A stretch of DNA of 64,000 nucleotides from SHLQ01 sp964451305 (GCA_964451305.1 CAYVHV010000021.1:3708-67707); one strand, 5' to 3'. Numbered from the stretch's first letter, positions 1 through 9,497 are shown. Translations and numbers: made by a program. The notes: generated from the letters alone by a model not told the origin.

Positions 1-43
1 CCATCTGTTCACGCCCGGAGAGGGTGTTGTCAAGCTCGGACAT
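1..43 (-). CDS. 5' end of an unidentified gene downstream of thrS (partial)
   Basis: An ATG on the minus strand at 43 opens a frame reading MSELDNTLSGREQM before the window ends. It starts 3 bases after the thrS stop codon, so it is probably co-transcribed with thrS. Only 14 residues are visible, too few to name a family. Actinobacteria often have a HIT-family or phosphatidyltransferase gene after thrS, but these residues do not let me choose. Confidence 0.5.
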   Translation of the reverse strand, partial: MSELDNTLSGREQM

Positions 44-46
44 GCA

Positions 47-2011
47 CTAACGCTTTAACTCGATATCTTCTGCGAGTCGAGCGGCGAAGTCATCGACCGA
101 CACATCCCGTTCGACATCTTTGACGCCCCGGATATTTAGTCCGACCGTGTTCGCTGCAACATCGTCATCTCCAACGACGAGAACATACGGCGTCTTGTCG
201 ACTTTGGCGGTTCGAACCCGTTTGCCAAGCGGATCGGTCGCCGCATCGACCTGCACTCGGAAACCATCGCCCTTCAAGCGATCGGCGAGTTCGTACGCGT
301 AGTCCTCGTGGACTTCAGCGACGGGCAGGATCCTCGCTTGGACCGGAGCCAGCCACGCAGGGAAATTACCGGCATAGTGCTCGATGAGCACACCGAAGAA
401 CCGCTCGATCGAACCCATCAGGGCACGGTGGATCATGACCGGACGCTTGCGATTTCCATCGGCGTCGACGTACTCGAGTTCGAATCGTTCGGGAAGGTTG
501 AAGTCGAGCTGGATCGTCGAAAGTTGCCACTCTCGACCAATGGCATCGCGCACATCCACATCGATCTTGGGACCGTAGAAGGCGCCGCCGCCTTCGTCGA
601 CGACATAGTCCAAGCCGTGTTTATCGAGCGCTGCCCGCAGACCTTCGGTTGCCGAATCCCAGATCTCGTCGTCGCCAACAGCTTTTTCGACAGGGCGCGT
701 GGACAGCTTCGCTTGGAACTCATCAAACCCAAAAGCCCGCAGCACCGACAACACAAAGTCGAGGAGTGACTCGAGCTCGTCCTGGATCATCTCGCGCGTC
801 ACGAAGATATGACTGTCGTCTTGGGTAAAGCCGCGGCTTCGCATCAAACCATGAACCGCTCCGGAGAGCTCGTAGCGATACACCGTGCCGAGCTCGAAAA
901 TCCGCTTCGGTAGATCCCGATAGGAGCGCTGATCGCTCTTGTAGATCATCACGTGGAACGGACAGTTCATGGGCTTCGGGTAGTACGTCGCTCCATCGAG
1001 TTCCATCGGCGGATACATACCGTCGGCGTAAAAATCGAGATGACCTGAGGTCTCCCACAACACCGACTTGGCGATGTGTGGACTGAACGCAAAGTCGTAG
1101 CCACCGTTCTCGTGACGTTCGCGGCTGTAGTCCTCCATGAGCTTGCGGATCAGGGCGCCCTTTGGGTGCCACACCGAGAGGCCGGGGCCCAGTTCATCGG
1201 GCCACGACACGAGGTCGAGTTCTTGGGCCAGCTTGCGGTGATCTCGCTTCTCCGCTTCCTCGAGGCGATGCAGGTGCGTCTTGAGGTCTTTCTTGGTCGC
1301 CCATACCGTGCCGTAGATGCGTTGGAGCATCGGCCGTTTCTCATCGCCACGCCAGTAGGCGCCAGCGACCTTCATCAGCTTGAAGTGTTCCAGCTTGCCG
1401 GTGCTCGGGACGTGTGGACCCGTACACATGTCGATGAACGATTCTGAGTTCTGGTAGTAGCTGACCGTGTCGCCACTGAGCTCGCCAGCGTCCTCCGACG
1501 CCATTGCACCGCTTCGAACATTCTCGATGATCTCGAGTTTGTATGGCTCGTTCTTGAACAGCTCCATCGCGTCTTCGATGGAGCATTCGTGGCGGTCGAA
1601 TGGTTGATCGGCCTCTGCGAGTTCGTGCATGCGCTGCTCGACAGCGTCAAGATCGTCGTTCGAAAGCGTCTTCCCATCGGGGAAATCGAAGTCGTAGTAG
1701 AAGCCGTGCTCGATCGGCGGGCCGATAGCGAAGCGCGCTCCGGGATGAAGATCCACGATTGCTTGAGCCATCAGGTGCGCGGTCGAATGGCGAATCGTTT
1801 GAAGGCCGGCTGGATCCTTGGCCGTGACGAGCGAGACTTCGGCACCGTCTGGCAACGGCACATCGAGGTCGACTTCGGTTCCATCGACAACGGCGATCAG
1901 GGCAGCTTTTGCCAGCCCCGGACCGATATCGGCAGCGAGGTCGGCCGCAGTAGATCCTTCTGCCAGCTCACGATTCGAACCATCGGGCAGGGACACGGTG
2001 ATAGCGCTCAT
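47..2011 (-). CDS. thrS: Threonine--tRNA ligase
   Basis: Charges tRNA-Thr with threonine in the cytoplasm. The 654-residue length is normal for a full bacterial ThrRS. In order it has an N-terminal TGS domain (about 1-62), the second editing domain with the H75-x3-H79 pair (HSTAH) and a CTGPH zinc-site motif, the class II catalytic core with MNCPFH (zinc cysteine) and the motif 2 region around GLMRSRGFTQDD, and a C-terminal anticodon-binding domain. The start ATG at 2011 gives a proper TGS beginning (MSAITVSLPDG). It is transcribed away from the RTX gene at 2130 and is followed immediately by another minus-strand gene. Confidence 0.97.
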   Translation of the reverse strand: MSAITVSLPDGSNRELAEGSTAADLAADIGPGLAKAALIAVVDGTEVDLDVPLPDGAEVSLVTAKDPAGLQTIRHSTAHLMAQAIVDLHPGARFAIGPPIEHGFYYDFDFPDGKTLSNDDLDAVEQRMHELAEADQPFDRHECSIEDAMELFKNEPYKLEIIENVRSGAMASEDAGELSGDTVSYYQNSESFIDMCTGPHVPSTGKLEHFKLMKVAGAYWRGDEKRPMLQRIYGTVWATKKDLKTHLHRLEEAEKRDHRKLAQELDLVSWPDELGPGLSVWHPKGALIRKLMEDYSRERHENGGYDFAFSPHIAKSVLWETSGHLDFYADGMYPPMELDGATYYPKPMNCPFHVMIYKSDQRSYRDLPKRIFELGTVYRYELSGAVHGLMRSRGFTQDDSHIFVTREMIQDELESLLDFVLSVLRAFGFDEFQAKLSTRPVEKAVGDDEIWDSATEGLRAALDKHGLDYVVDEGGGAFYGPKIDVDVRDAIGREWQLSTIQLDFNLPERFELEYVDADGNRKRPVMIHRALMGSIERFFGVLIEHYAGNFPAWLAPVQARILPVAEVHEDYAYELADRLKGDGFRVQVDAATDPLGKRVRTAKVDKTPYVLVVGDDDVAANTVGLNIRGVKDVERDVSVDDFAARLAEDIELKR

Positions 2012-2129
2012 AGGTATGCAAGGCTATCTGCTCTACGAGCGGTGCCAGAGCCTTTCTGCAACGGGCCGCCTCGCCCATCGACGCGTCGAGCGTTAGGCTG
2101 CGTCGACGGCGCGTCGAGAAGGAACTTTG

Positions 2130-3167
2130 ATGACGAAGAACAAGCGTTGGATGTTCGTGGCAGCCACTGTGGCCATGCTTGCATCGCTGCTGACCACGAC
2201 ACCCCTCGGAGCGCAGGAAACCTGCCTCGGCAGGACCCCCACGATCATTTCCAATGATGCGGTGATTACAGGCACGCCTGGCAACGACGTCATCCTCGCT
2301 GGTGATGGCGACAACCGAATCGAAGGACTCGGCGGCAACGACCGAATCTGTGGTCGCGCCGGGGCCGACGTCATCCTCGGTGGTACCGGCGTCGACGTCA
2401 TTCGAGCGGGCGGCGGAGCCGACCAGATCTTTGCTGGCGACGGAAACGACGTCGTGTTCGGCGGCTGGGGCAACGACACCATCAACGGAGGCGATGGAGA
2501 CGATCGCATCAGTGGCGAACAAAATCAGGACACGATCAACGGCGGCGCCGGCGACGACGATCTCCGGGGCAACTTCGGTATCGACTTCATCAACGGCGGG
2601 GATGGAAACGACTTCATCAACGCCGGATTCGGCCGAGACGAGATCTTCGGTGGTGCTGGCGACGACATCATCAACGGCCAGGAGTATTCCGACGTCATCG
2701 ACGGTGGTTCCGGTAACGACACGATCAACGGAGGACCTGGCCCCGACGACATCATCGGCGGCGCCGGCAATGACATCATCAGCGGCAACGGTGGAGACGA
2801 CTTCCTGTTGGGAGACGATGGTCGACAATTCGACGAGACGGGAACAAACACCGAGCATCCCGGCGGTGACGACACCATCAACGGAGGACCGGGCAATGAC
2901 TACCTCGGTGGTGAGGGCGGCAACGACATCCTCAATGGTCAGCAAGATCTCGATGTCATCGATGGCTTCTGGGGAAACGACACGCTTAACGGCAACCTCG
3001 GGGCTGATCTACTGAGCGGTGGCACCGGAAGCGACAGCCTCACGGGTGGCAGCGGTACCGACCGGTGTTGGCCAGAACTCGTGATCATCAACGCTGGCTC
3101 TTCCTCTCCAACCAACAGCGGTGACCGCACGGCGAGCTGCGAGCAGATCAATCCAGTCCTGAACTAG
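2130..3167 (+). CDS. Secreted RTX/hemolysin-type calcium-binding repeat protein
   Basis: The start is ATG 2130 with an AGAAGGA ribosome-binding site about 6 bases upstream; a TTG at 2127 is in frame but less likely. Residues 1-28 form a Sec signal peptide ending at PLGA. The rest of the 345-residue protein is nearly all glycine/aspartate nonapeptides of the GGxGxDxxx type (for example GGNGDD, GGAGDDDL), which in this family bind calcium as a parallel beta-roll. No catalytic domain is present. A cysteine just after the signal peptide, one in DRICG and two near the C-terminus may form disulfides. The same N-terminal repeat arrangement occurs behind the protease at 27848. The role is probably structural or surface-associated; the exact function is unknown. 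Confidence 0.85.
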   Translation: MTKNKRWMFVAATVAMLASLLTTTPLGAQETCLGRTPTIISNDAVITGTPGNDVILAGDGDNRIEGLGGNDRICGRAGADVILGGTGVDVIRAGGGADQIFAGDGNDVVFGGWGNDTINGGDGDDRISGEQNQDTINGGAGDDDLRGNFGIDFINGGDGNDFINAGFGRDEIFGGAGDDIINGQEYSDVIDGGSGNDTINGGPGPDDIIGGAGNDIISGNGGDDFLLGDDGRQFDETGTNTEHPGGDDTINGGPGNDYLGGEGGNDILNGQQDLDVIDGFWGNDTLNGNLGADLLSGGTGSDSLTGGSGTDRCWPELVIINAGSSSPTNSGDRTASCEQINPVLN

Positions 3168-3188
3168 TCGAGACCGCCTACGGACGGG

Positions 3189-4328
3189 TTAGAGAACGAC
3201 ACCGAGTAATGCAGCGGCCTCGCTGACACCGCCGCCCGAGCGCGCTGCCTCATCCAACATGGTGAGCGCTCCGGGAACATCCAGATCGTTGTCGAGACAC
3301 CGACGAACGTCGGCGAGACCAGGACGAACGTCGGCGAGCGTTCCGGAACCGCTTCCGGCTGACCGCCATAGCTCGAGACGGTCTGTTGCGTCGACCAGAA
3401 GCTCGTCCGACCACGTCCATTCGGTAGACCGGTAATGCTGGGACATCACCGCAAGGCGGACCGCCATCGGGTCAAAAACCGCAAGTAGGTCCTTCACGAA
3501 GACGAGGTTGCCCGTCGACTTGCTCATTGGCTCACCGCGCAAGTGAACGCACGACTGGTGCATCCAATGTCCGACAGGCGATTCGCCAGACGCATTGAGT
3601 TGCGCGGAGCAAAATTCGTGATGTGGATACACCAGATCACATCCGCCACCGTGCAGATCGATCGCCCCAAGCTCGCGAACGGACAGTGCAGTGCATTCGA
3701 CGTGCCACCCGGGACGACCACTGCCCCACGGCGCTTCCCACGATGGTTCGTCATCGGCCGATGGTTGCCAGAGGACGGTGTCGAGCGGGTGCTCTTTGCG
3801 AGCGTCTGTGGGCTCCTCGCCTCGAAGCTCGCCGATCGTTCTCATATCGACCCGGCTGTACTGGCTTATCGAACCAAAGGACTCGGACGCTTGATGACGG
3901 AAGTACACCCAGCCGTCCACCTCATATGCCTGATCGGCGCTCAAGAACCGCGAAATCGTCCCTCGAATATCGGGGATTGCTGACGTGGCCCGTGGTTCAC
4001 TCCACGGTTCGAGCACGCCGAGCGCGGACAGGTCCGAGTCGAACTGTCGCTTCTGACCAAACGCCAGATCGAGATAGTTGACACCGTCGCGTCGGGCCCG
4101 CTCAAACAGGTCGTTGTCGATGTCGGTGATGTTGCGGACCATACGTACATCGACATCGAGGTCCAGCAACCGACGATGCAAGATGTCGTAGGTGACATAG
4201 GTTGCGGCGTGACCGATGTGCGTGGCGTCATACGGGGTGATTCCGCAGACGTAGATTCGAGCCACCGAGCCTGGGGCGAACGACGAGATGGCGCCCGAAG
4301 CAGTGTCGAACAATCGAAGTTCACCCAT
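3189..4328 (-). CDS. mshC: Cysteine:GlcN-Ins ligase (mycothiol biosynthesis)
   Basis: Ligates L-cysteine to 1D-myo-inosityl-2-amino-2-deoxy-glucopyranoside using ATP, the third step of mycothiol synthesis. It is a class I synthetase fold related to CysRS. It shows C28 in CGITPYDAT, the signature beginning of MshC, followed by HIGH at 37-40, zinc ligands C212 and H236, and the KMSKS-type loop MSKS at 268-271. At 379 residues it is shorter than CysRS (about 460) because it lacks the tRNA-binding C-terminal domain; MshC is about 410. It converges on the RTX gene. Its presence predicts mycothiol as the main thiol. Confidence 0.9.
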   Translation of the reverse strand: MGELRLFDTASGAISSFAPGSVARIYVCGITPYDATHIGHAATYVTYDILHRRLLDLDVDVRMVRNITDIDNDLFERARRDGVNYLDLAFGQKRQFDSDLSALGVLEPWSEPRATSAIPDIRGTISRFLSADQAYEVDGWVYFRHQASESFGSISQYSRVDMRTIGELRGEEPTDARKEHPLDTVLWQPSADDEPSWEAPWGSGRPGWHVECTALSVRELGAIDLHGGGCDLVYPHHEFCSAQLNASGESPVGHWMHQSCVHLRGEPMSKSTGNLVFVKDLLAVFDPMAVRLAVMSQHYRSTEWTWSDELLVDATDRLELWRSAGSGSGTLADVRPGLADVRRCLDNDLDVPGALTMLDEAARSGGGVSEAAALLGVVL

Positions 4329-4447
4329 GGTCGCACGCTAACGGAACGAGCGGCTCATACAACACCCCTGTGCGTGGCATCGACACTGAAACGGGCCGGT
4401 TCGGTCGATTGAGGCGGTCCGGCCCTCGGCCTACTAGTCTCCCGCAG

Positions 4448-5215
4448 ATGGGAATCCTTGAAGGCAAGAACGTTTTGATCACCGGCGTCCTCACCGACTC
4501 GTCGCTGGCATTTGGTATTGCACAACTCGCCCAACGCGAGGGTGCCAACATCATCTTGACCGGGGCTGGTCGTGGGTTGAGTTTGACCAAGCGAACCGCC
4601 CGCAAGTTCGACACCGAACCCGATGTTCTCGAGTTCGACGTCACCGACCCCGAACACGTTGCGACCGTTCGCTCCGAACTCGAATCGGCGTGGGGGCACG
4701 TCGACGCTGCGCTACATGCGATCGGCTTCGCTCCAGAAGCCTGCCTCGGCGATGATTTCATGGCCGCCACTTGGGATGACGTCAAGGTCGCTCTCGAGAT
4801 TTCGGCCTACAGCTACAAGACGCTCGCTGAGGTCGTCGCTCCTCTGATGAGCAACGGCGGGTCGGTCGTCGGGCTGGACTTCGATGCCACGGTTTCGTGG
4901 CCTGCATACAACTGGATGGGAGTCGCGAAGGCAGCGTTGGAATCGACCAACCGCTACCTCGCAAAGACGCACGGGCCGGACAACATCCGATTCAACCTCG
5001 TCGCTGCTGGCCCAATCCGCACCGTTGCGGCGAAGTCGATCCCTGCGTTCGCGAAGTTCGAGGACGTATGGGACGAACGCGCGCCGCTCGGTTGGGATGT
5101 GCGCGACTCATCCGGTGTCGCGAAGTCGACCGTTGCATTGATGAGCGACTGGTTCCCCGCTACGACGGGATCGATGATTCATGTCGATGGCGGCTACAAC
5201 ATCATGGGCGCCTAG
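4448..5215 (+). CDS. fabI: Enoyl-[acyl-carrier-protein] reductase, InhA type
   Basis: Catalyses NADH-dependent reduction of enoyl-ACP, the last step of the fatty-acid elongation cycle. The 255-residue SDR has ITGVLTDSSLAFGIA as the nucleotide-binding start, and the catalytic pair Y154 and K161 within PAYNWMGVAK, close to the mycobacterial InhA sequence. NLVAAGPIRT and the C-terminal HVDGGYNIMGA are also InhA-like. The ATG at 4448 is preferred over upstream in-frame starts because those would add about 26 residues with no family match. It is 21 bases before the RmlD-like gene on the same strand. Confidence 0.93.
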   Translation: MGILEGKNVLITGVLTDSSLAFGIAQLAQREGANIILTGAGRGLSLTKRTARKFDTEPDVLEFDVTDPEHVATVRSELESAWGHVDAALHAIGFAPEACLGDDFMAATWDDVKVALEISAYSYKTLAEVVAPLMSNGGSVVGLDFDATVSWPAYNWMGVAKAALESTNRYLAKTHGPDNIRFNLVAAGPIRTVAAKSIPAFAKFEDVWDERAPLGWDVRDSSGVAKSTVALMSDWFPATTGSMIHVDGGYNIMGA

Positions 5216-5236
5216 CCGGAGCGTTCCATCAATCTC

Positions 5237-6079
5237 GTGCCACATCTTCTCGTCGTTGGAGGAACGGGCTTTCTGGGTAGCCGTTTGATCGAGGTCGGGA
5301 CACGTCGCGGCTTCGACGTTTCTGCCACTCGCCACACGTCGACCCCGTCGCGCCCGAGCGCCTCGCGTGCCTCGTGGTTCGACTGTGACATCACCAGTCG
5401 CAGCCAAGTCGACGAGCTCATCGCGTCCCAACAGCCCGATGTTGTGGTGAATGCGGCGTACATTCAGAACGGGCCTCGAGCCGATGTGGTGTGCGCCGAC
5501 GCCGCCGGGTGGGTAGCTGATGCTGCCCAGCGTCTCGATTCTCGAGTCATCCATGTCTCGACCGACCTCGTTTTCGATGGGAACCTCGGCCGGAGCTATA
5601 CCGAGGACGATGTCACCAACCCGCTGTCCGACTATGGCCGTGCGAAGCTTCGCGGCGAGCAGCTCGTGCTCACCGCCGCACCGAACGCCGCTATTGCTCG
5701 GACCTCGTTGATCTATGGCGATCCGACCGCTCCGCAGGAGTCGCTCACCCGCAAGGCGGTCGGTTCCGACTCGATTTCGTTGTTCACCGACGAGTGGCGG
5801 TCACCCGTCCACGTCGAGGACTTAGCCGCGGCCCTCGTCGATCTCGCCGCCGACACGTTCGCCGGTGTTCTCAACGTGGCTGGCGCTGAACGATTGAGCC
5901 GTTTTGAGTTCGCAGGTTTGCTCGCGACGGAGATGGGTTGCGACCCAACACAGCTTTTGGGACGACCGCAGGACCCCGCGCTCGGCCCACGGGCCAAGGA
6001 CGTCTCGCTCGATATCACCAACGCCCTGGCGCTCGGGTTGGTTCTTCCCGGCGCGAGGGAGCGGAGTACATCCCGATGA
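5237..6079 (+). CDS. NAD(P)-dependent sugar-nucleotide reductase, RmlD-like
   Basis: The 280-residue extended-SDR protein starts at GTG 5237. The Rossmann motif GGTGFLG is at residues 8-14, and VSTDLVFDG and SDYGRAKLRGE contain the Ser and Tyr-x3-Lys catalytic residues. The overall pattern is that of dTDP-4-dehydrorhamnose reductases (RmlD substrate-binding family), which make dTDP-L-rhamnose for cell-envelope glycans. No other rmlABC gene is nearby, so the substrate cannot be assigned. Its stop overlaps the ATG of the following ABC ATPase (ATGA at 6076-6079), so the two are translationally coupled. Confidence 0.8.
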   Translation: MPHLLVVGGTGFLGSRLIEVGTRRGFDVSATRHTSTPSRPSASRASWFDCDITSRSQVDELIASQQPDVVVNAAYIQNGPRADVVCADAAGWVADAAQRLDSRVIHVSTDLVFDGNLGRSYTEDDVTNPLSDYGRAKLRGEQLVLTAAPNAAIARTSLIYGDPTAPQESLTRKAVGSDSISLFTDEWRSPVHVEDLAAALVDLAADTFAGVLNVAGAERLSRFEFAGLLATEMGCDPTQLLGRPQDPALGPRAKDVSLDITNALALGLVLPGARERSTSR

Positions 6080-6888
6080 CGAACGACTCCGAAGTTCTTC
6101 TCCAAATGTCGGGGGTCGGCCGCACGATCGATGGAAACACCATTCTTCGCGACGTCGACTGGCAGATCACCGCTGGACAACACTGGGTCGTTCTCGGCGC
6201 GAATGGTTCGGGAAAGACCACACTCGCTCGAATTGCGTCACTCCGGCTTCACCCATCGACCGGCCAATTCCGAATTCTTGGCGTCGAATTGGGTCGAGCC
6301 GACATCCGACCCCTCTTGGGGCGAATCGGATATGCCGCTGCGGCACTCGCCGACCAACTTCGCCCTGAACTTCGGTGCGTCGATGTCGTGATGACAGCGA
6401 AGAACGGTGCGTTAGAACCGTGGTGGCATAGCTATGACGAGAATGACGAGTCCCGGGCCCTCGCCAGCATGGACACGGTGGGTGTCGGGGCGCTGGCAGG
6501 TCAGCGTTTCGGTTCGTGCTCATCGGGCGAAAGGCAGCGGGTCCTCATCGCACGGGCGATGATGACCGAACCGTCGCTCATTATCCTCGACGAGCCAACG
6601 GCAGCACTTGACCTCGGCGGGCGCGAGGAGTTTGTCGCAACGCTCGACGAGCTGGCGGCCCGCACCGACGCTGCGCCGATGGTGTTGATTACCCACCATG
6701 TCGATGAGATCCCATCGCGGTTCACCCATGCGTTGTTGATGGCCGACGGAGCGCCGATGGCCGCGGGTCCAATTCAGGACATCGTCACCGCTTCGAACCT
6801 GTCGTCGGCGTTCGGCGTGAAACTCTCGGTAGAACGGCGCAACGACCGCTACTGGGCGTGGGCCGATCGAAGCTTGGTACGGGACTAG
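6076..6888 (+). CDS. ABC transporter ATP-binding protein (stand-alone)
   Basis: A 270-residue single ABC ATPase domain. Walker A is GANGSGKT at 41-48, the signature is SSGERQR, and Walker B is LIILDEPT followed by the ITHHVDE switch histidine. It resembles the ModF/YlmA-type ATPases, which are often encoded without a neighbouring permease. No membrane subunit gene is adjacent, so the transported substrate is unknown, and a non-transport role is possible. The ATG at 6076 overlaps the stop of the preceding reductase. The last 4 bases overlap the convergent thiN gene. Confidence 0.85.
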   Translation: MTNDSEVLLQMSGVGRTIDGNTILRDVDWQITAGQHWVVLGANGSGKTTLARIASLRLHPSTGQFRILGVELGRADIRPLLGRIGYAAAALADQLRPELRCVDVVMTAKNGALEPWWHSYDENDESRALASMDTVGVGALAGQRFGSCSSGERQRVLIARAMMTEPSLIILDEPTAALDLGGREEFVATLDELAARTDAAPMVLITHHVDEIPSRFTHALLMADGAPMAAGPIQDIVTASNLSSAFGVKLSVERRNDRYWAWADRSLVRD

Positions 6889-7538
6889 CTCGGTGATTGA
6901 GCGAGCGGTCGAGCGACCATCACCGTGCCGGACTGCACTGTAACCGTCGCTTCGGTGTCGACGATCTCGTTGCTCACGCCGAGGCTGGAGACTGGCGAAA
7001 GCGTCGCATCGTCGAGCGGCCAGCGAAGCCCCGTCGTCGTCACGCCGCTGGCATCTCCGTTCCGGGCCAGGATCGAAACAACGTCGCCGGGTTCTCCGGT
7101 GAGTTCGATCTTGTTGACGAGATCGCCGTGAAGGATCGAGACGGTGCCGCCAGCGGTGACGATCTCGACCAGTTGACTCCTCGGGGCACAGAGGACGGCC
7201 CAGTTGCCAAGTTCGTGGTCGACTCGACCACCCTCGACTCCGACGACCACGATGCGTTGCACCTCGGCCAGGCTCGCTCGCTCGAGTGCAAGTTCGAGGT
7301 CGGTGTAGTCCTTGTCCTTCGGAACTTCGATGACCTCGGCACCTTCGGCTTTCGCCCAGGCAATGTCTCCAGTCGATACTGAATCGAGATCACCGACGAC
7401 CAAGTCGATGCAGAGACCGTGGGTTCGCGCAATCCTGACACCACAATCGGCTGCGACCACGACCTCCGCGTCTTGAGCATCATCGAGAATGTTGCGGTCT
7501 GGAGGGTCTCCACCGGCCAACACGAGTGCAAAAGGCAT
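6885..7538 (-). CDS. thiN: Thiamine pyrophosphokinase
   Basis: Transfers pyrophosphate from ATP to thiamine to make thiamine diphosphate. The 217-residue protein has the family motifs in order: LAGGDPPDR at the N-terminus, AADCGVRIA, VVGDLDSV and KDKDYTDLELAL (metal-binding aspartates), then a C-terminal beta domain with GDVVSILA and GLRWPLDDATL for thiamine binding. It lies 88 bases downstream of the secreted protease gene on the same strand and may be co-transcribed with it. Its 3' end overlaps the ABC ATPase gene by 4 bases. Confidence 0.85.
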   Translation of the reverse strand: MPFALVLAGGDPPDRNILDDAQDAEVVVAADCGVRIARTHGLCIDLVVGDLDSVSTGDIAWAKAEGAEVIEVPKDKDYTDLELALERASLAEVQRIVVVGVEGGRVDHELGNWAVLCAPRSQLVEIVTAGGTVSILHGDLVNKIELTGEPGDVVSILARNGDASGVTTTGLRWPLDDATLSPVSSLGVSNEIVDTEATVTVQSGTVMVARPLAQSPS

Positions 7539-7626
7539 GCGGAGATACTAGAGGATGATCGCCCGATGTGGTCCGCACGGGCTGACGGAGAATTCTTCAC
7601 CGATGTGCAAACCGTCGTAGGCCGCT

Positions 7627-8379
7627 CTACGGGTTGGGCAGGTGCTCGATTGGCACCGCGAGTGTCACTCCGGTGACTTGTTCGGTGCCCACGATGATCG
7701 CAATGACCTCGCCGAATGCGTTCACAACAGGGCCACCAGACCAGCCGAGTTCAACCGGTGCGGAGATCACATAGACATCAGGGCGTCCAATACCGTACGC
7801 AACTCCGTCTGTCCGGTCGATGATCTCACCGGTCACAACCTCGATGCGATTGCTTGGCGGTATGCCCGCGAGTGCAACGCTGTCCCCCACCACTCCGGGT
7901 CTCGTTGCTATCGGTAGCGAGGGTCCTGGCGTGTCATCGACGATCGTCGAGACATCGTGCAAACGAGAGCTCTCGACGTCGTCGAGATCGACCGAGATCA
8001 AGGTTTCGCCGCCGGAAAGACTGACCTCGGTGGCGTCGAGCACGGTGTGGGTCACCGTTGCGACTCTGCGATCCTCGAGGCGGAAGGCAGTTCCGACCTG
8101 TGAACCGAGCTCCGACGTTGCGGTCAGCCTGGTCACAGCATTCGTATTGATCGAGTCGACACCAGCGGCCACGACCACCGCTGGTGCCAACTCGATCTCC
8201 GGCAAAGCCGGGTTCGACGTTGGGGTATCGTCGGCGGAAGCTACGCCAATCGCTACTACGAAAAGAAAACCAAATACCGAACCAACCAGCATCTGCATTT
8301 TCAGTAGTGACGGGGCACCATGTCGGTGCTGCGTAACCTCCACAACAAAAGGAATACCAGTCGGTGAACGCCACTTCAT
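7627..8379 (-). CDS. Secreted or membrane-anchored trypsin-like serine protease
   Basis: A chymotrypsin/DegP-fold protease whose triad can be followed: His in VATVTHTV, a candidate Asp in RLHDVSTI and Ser in GWSGGPVV. Two starts are plausible. ATG 8379 gives 250 residues with a long N-terminal extension before a hydrophobic segment. ATG 8298 gives 223 residues beginning directly with a signal peptide (MQMLVGSVFGFLFVVAIGVASA, cut here after ASA). The shorter form is biologically attractive, but neither start has a clear ribosome-binding site. There is no PDZ domain. The substrate is unknown. The protein is expected outside the membrane. Confidence 0.7.
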   Translation of the reverse strand: MKWRSPTGIPFVVEVTQHRHGAPSLLKMQMLVGSVFGFLFVVAIGVASADDTPTSNPALPEIELAPAVVVAAGVDSINTNAVTRLTATSELGSQVGTAFRLEDRRVATVTHTVLDATEVSLSGGETLISVDLDDVESSRLHDVSTIVDDTPGPSLPIATRPGVVGDSVALAGIPPSNRIEVVTGEIIDRTDGVAYGIGRPDVYVISAPVELGWSGGPVVNAFGEVIAIIVGTEQVTGVTLAVPIEHLPNP

Positions 8380-8547
8380 AGGCAATTCAGACCAACGAAG
8401 TTCCCGAAAGACCTATACCCAACAAGACGCAGTTCGGTGGTGGGCGGATCTGTGAGACTGCCGTGTGAGATTGCGCTGTGAGATCGCACTGTGGCGCATT
8501 CTTTTTCCACCGGCTCAGAAGATGATGGCGTTGGCCGATTGGTCAGT

Positions 8548-8733
8548 ATGCGAGGAAGCACTATCCCGTCTCTCAAGATCGATATTCACGTCCGCTACCG
8601 GTGTCATTCATGCGATGTGGCGTGGACGGCTACCGGAGACTCCGAGTGTTGGATGTGTGGCGCACCTGGATCGACCCTGCGAAGCGCGATGGCGCTACGC
8701 GAGGATGATCACTTGCATCTTGACTTCCAATAG
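8548..8733 (+). CDS. Small zinc-ribbon protein
   Basis: A 61-residue protein read from ATG 8548; an in-frame GTG at 8491 would add 19 residues. The centre contains CHSC followed 13 residues later by CWMC (YRCHSCDVAWTATGDSECWMCG), a four-cysteine zinc ribbon. Nothing else is recognisable. The regular spacing of both CxxC pairs argues that it is a real gene rather than chance. It lies between two minus-strand genes. Function unknown; zinc ribbons of this size bind nucleic acid or act as protein adaptors. Confidence 0.55.
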   Translation: MRGSTIPSLKIDIHVRYRCHSCDVAWTATGDSECWMCGAPGSTLRSAMALREDDHLHLDFQ

Positions 8734-8768
8734 CGCTCGCCTCAGCGCTCTGCCCTCGACGTCGTCGA

Positions 8769-9497
8769 CTATTCAGAGACCGGATTGACGCTGCCCGGAA
8801 TGAGGCGTTCAAAGCAAAGCACGAGATCACCTTGAGTGGTGTTTTCGGTATTTGCCGGACAGTTCCCGGGATCCGGGACGATATCGACGACTCGTCCGTC
8901 GGCTCGGCCTGTCGCGCACGACACCTGCTGGATGGCGGTGCCGACGAAGATAAAGCAGTCGTCGCTGAGCATCTGCGCATCGAGATCCGGCGCGACCGGT
9001 CGATTATCTGAACCGCCATCGTCGTTGTTGTTCCCAAAGGCGGTGACGATCAAGATGCCGAGCGCAATACCTACGATGATGAGCACCGGAAGCGACGCCC
9101 AGACGCTGACCGATCCATCCCCGGGTTCATCATCGATGGAACGTCCGGCGCCCGATGTTGGGCGAGAGGTTGTAGGCGGCGGTGTTCGTGGCGGCGGGTT
9201 ATTGACCCGACGAGTAGCCGCTGGTCGCTGCTGGCCTGTCTGGCGCGAGCCGGAACTCTTCGGGCTCAACTTCTCGTCATACTCGGATCGTTTCTTCGTA
9301 TCCGACAGGACGTTCCATGCCACATTCACCTGCTGCATTGCTTCTTCAGCACGACGAGCGTCCGCTGGAGAGCGCCCTTGCTGACGGTCCGGGTGCAGTG
9401 CACGAGCGCGACGAAGATACGCCTTGCGGATCTCTTTTGCGGTCGCACCCTTGGCAACGCCAAGCGTGTCGTAATGGTTCGACATTCGACACAACAT
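8769..9497 (-). CDS. Membrane-anchored J-domain (DnaJ-like) protein
   Basis: The N-terminal 65 residues are a J-domain with the essential HPD at 35-37 (ARALHPDRQQ), which stimulates DnaK ATPase. A Thr/Pro/Arg-rich linker follows, then one transmembrane helix (about 132-155, VLIIVGIALGILIVTAF) and a C-terminal domain containing three cysteines (DCFIF, VSCATG, LCFERL). The DnaJ zinc-finger and substrate-binding domains are absent, so it is a type III J-protein. The J-domain should face the cytoplasm and the tail the outside. ATG 9485 (MSNHYDTLG) is an alternative start. Confidence 0.8.
   Translation of the reverse strand: MLCRMSNHYDTLGVAKGATAKEIRKAYLRRARALHPDRQQGRSPADARRAEEAMQQVNVAWNVLSDTKKRSEYDEKLSPKSSGSRQTGQQRPAATRRVNNPPPRTPPPTTSRPTSGAGRSIDDEPGDGSVSVWASLPVLIIVGIALGILIVTAFGNNNDDGGSDNRPVAPDLDAQMLSDDCFIFVGTAIQQVSCATGRADGRVVDIVPDPGNCPANTENTTQGDLVLCFERLIPGSVNPVSE

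Noticed and set aside
1968..2945. Long minus-strand frame opposite the RTX gene
   Set aside because: It is a mirror of the Gly/Asp repeat codons (repetitive VDDVV-type sequence) and has no independent support.
3189..4328. Cysteinyl-tRNA synthetase
   Set aside because: The length (379) and the CGITPYDAT motif fit MshC; the tRNA-binding C-terminal domain is lacking.
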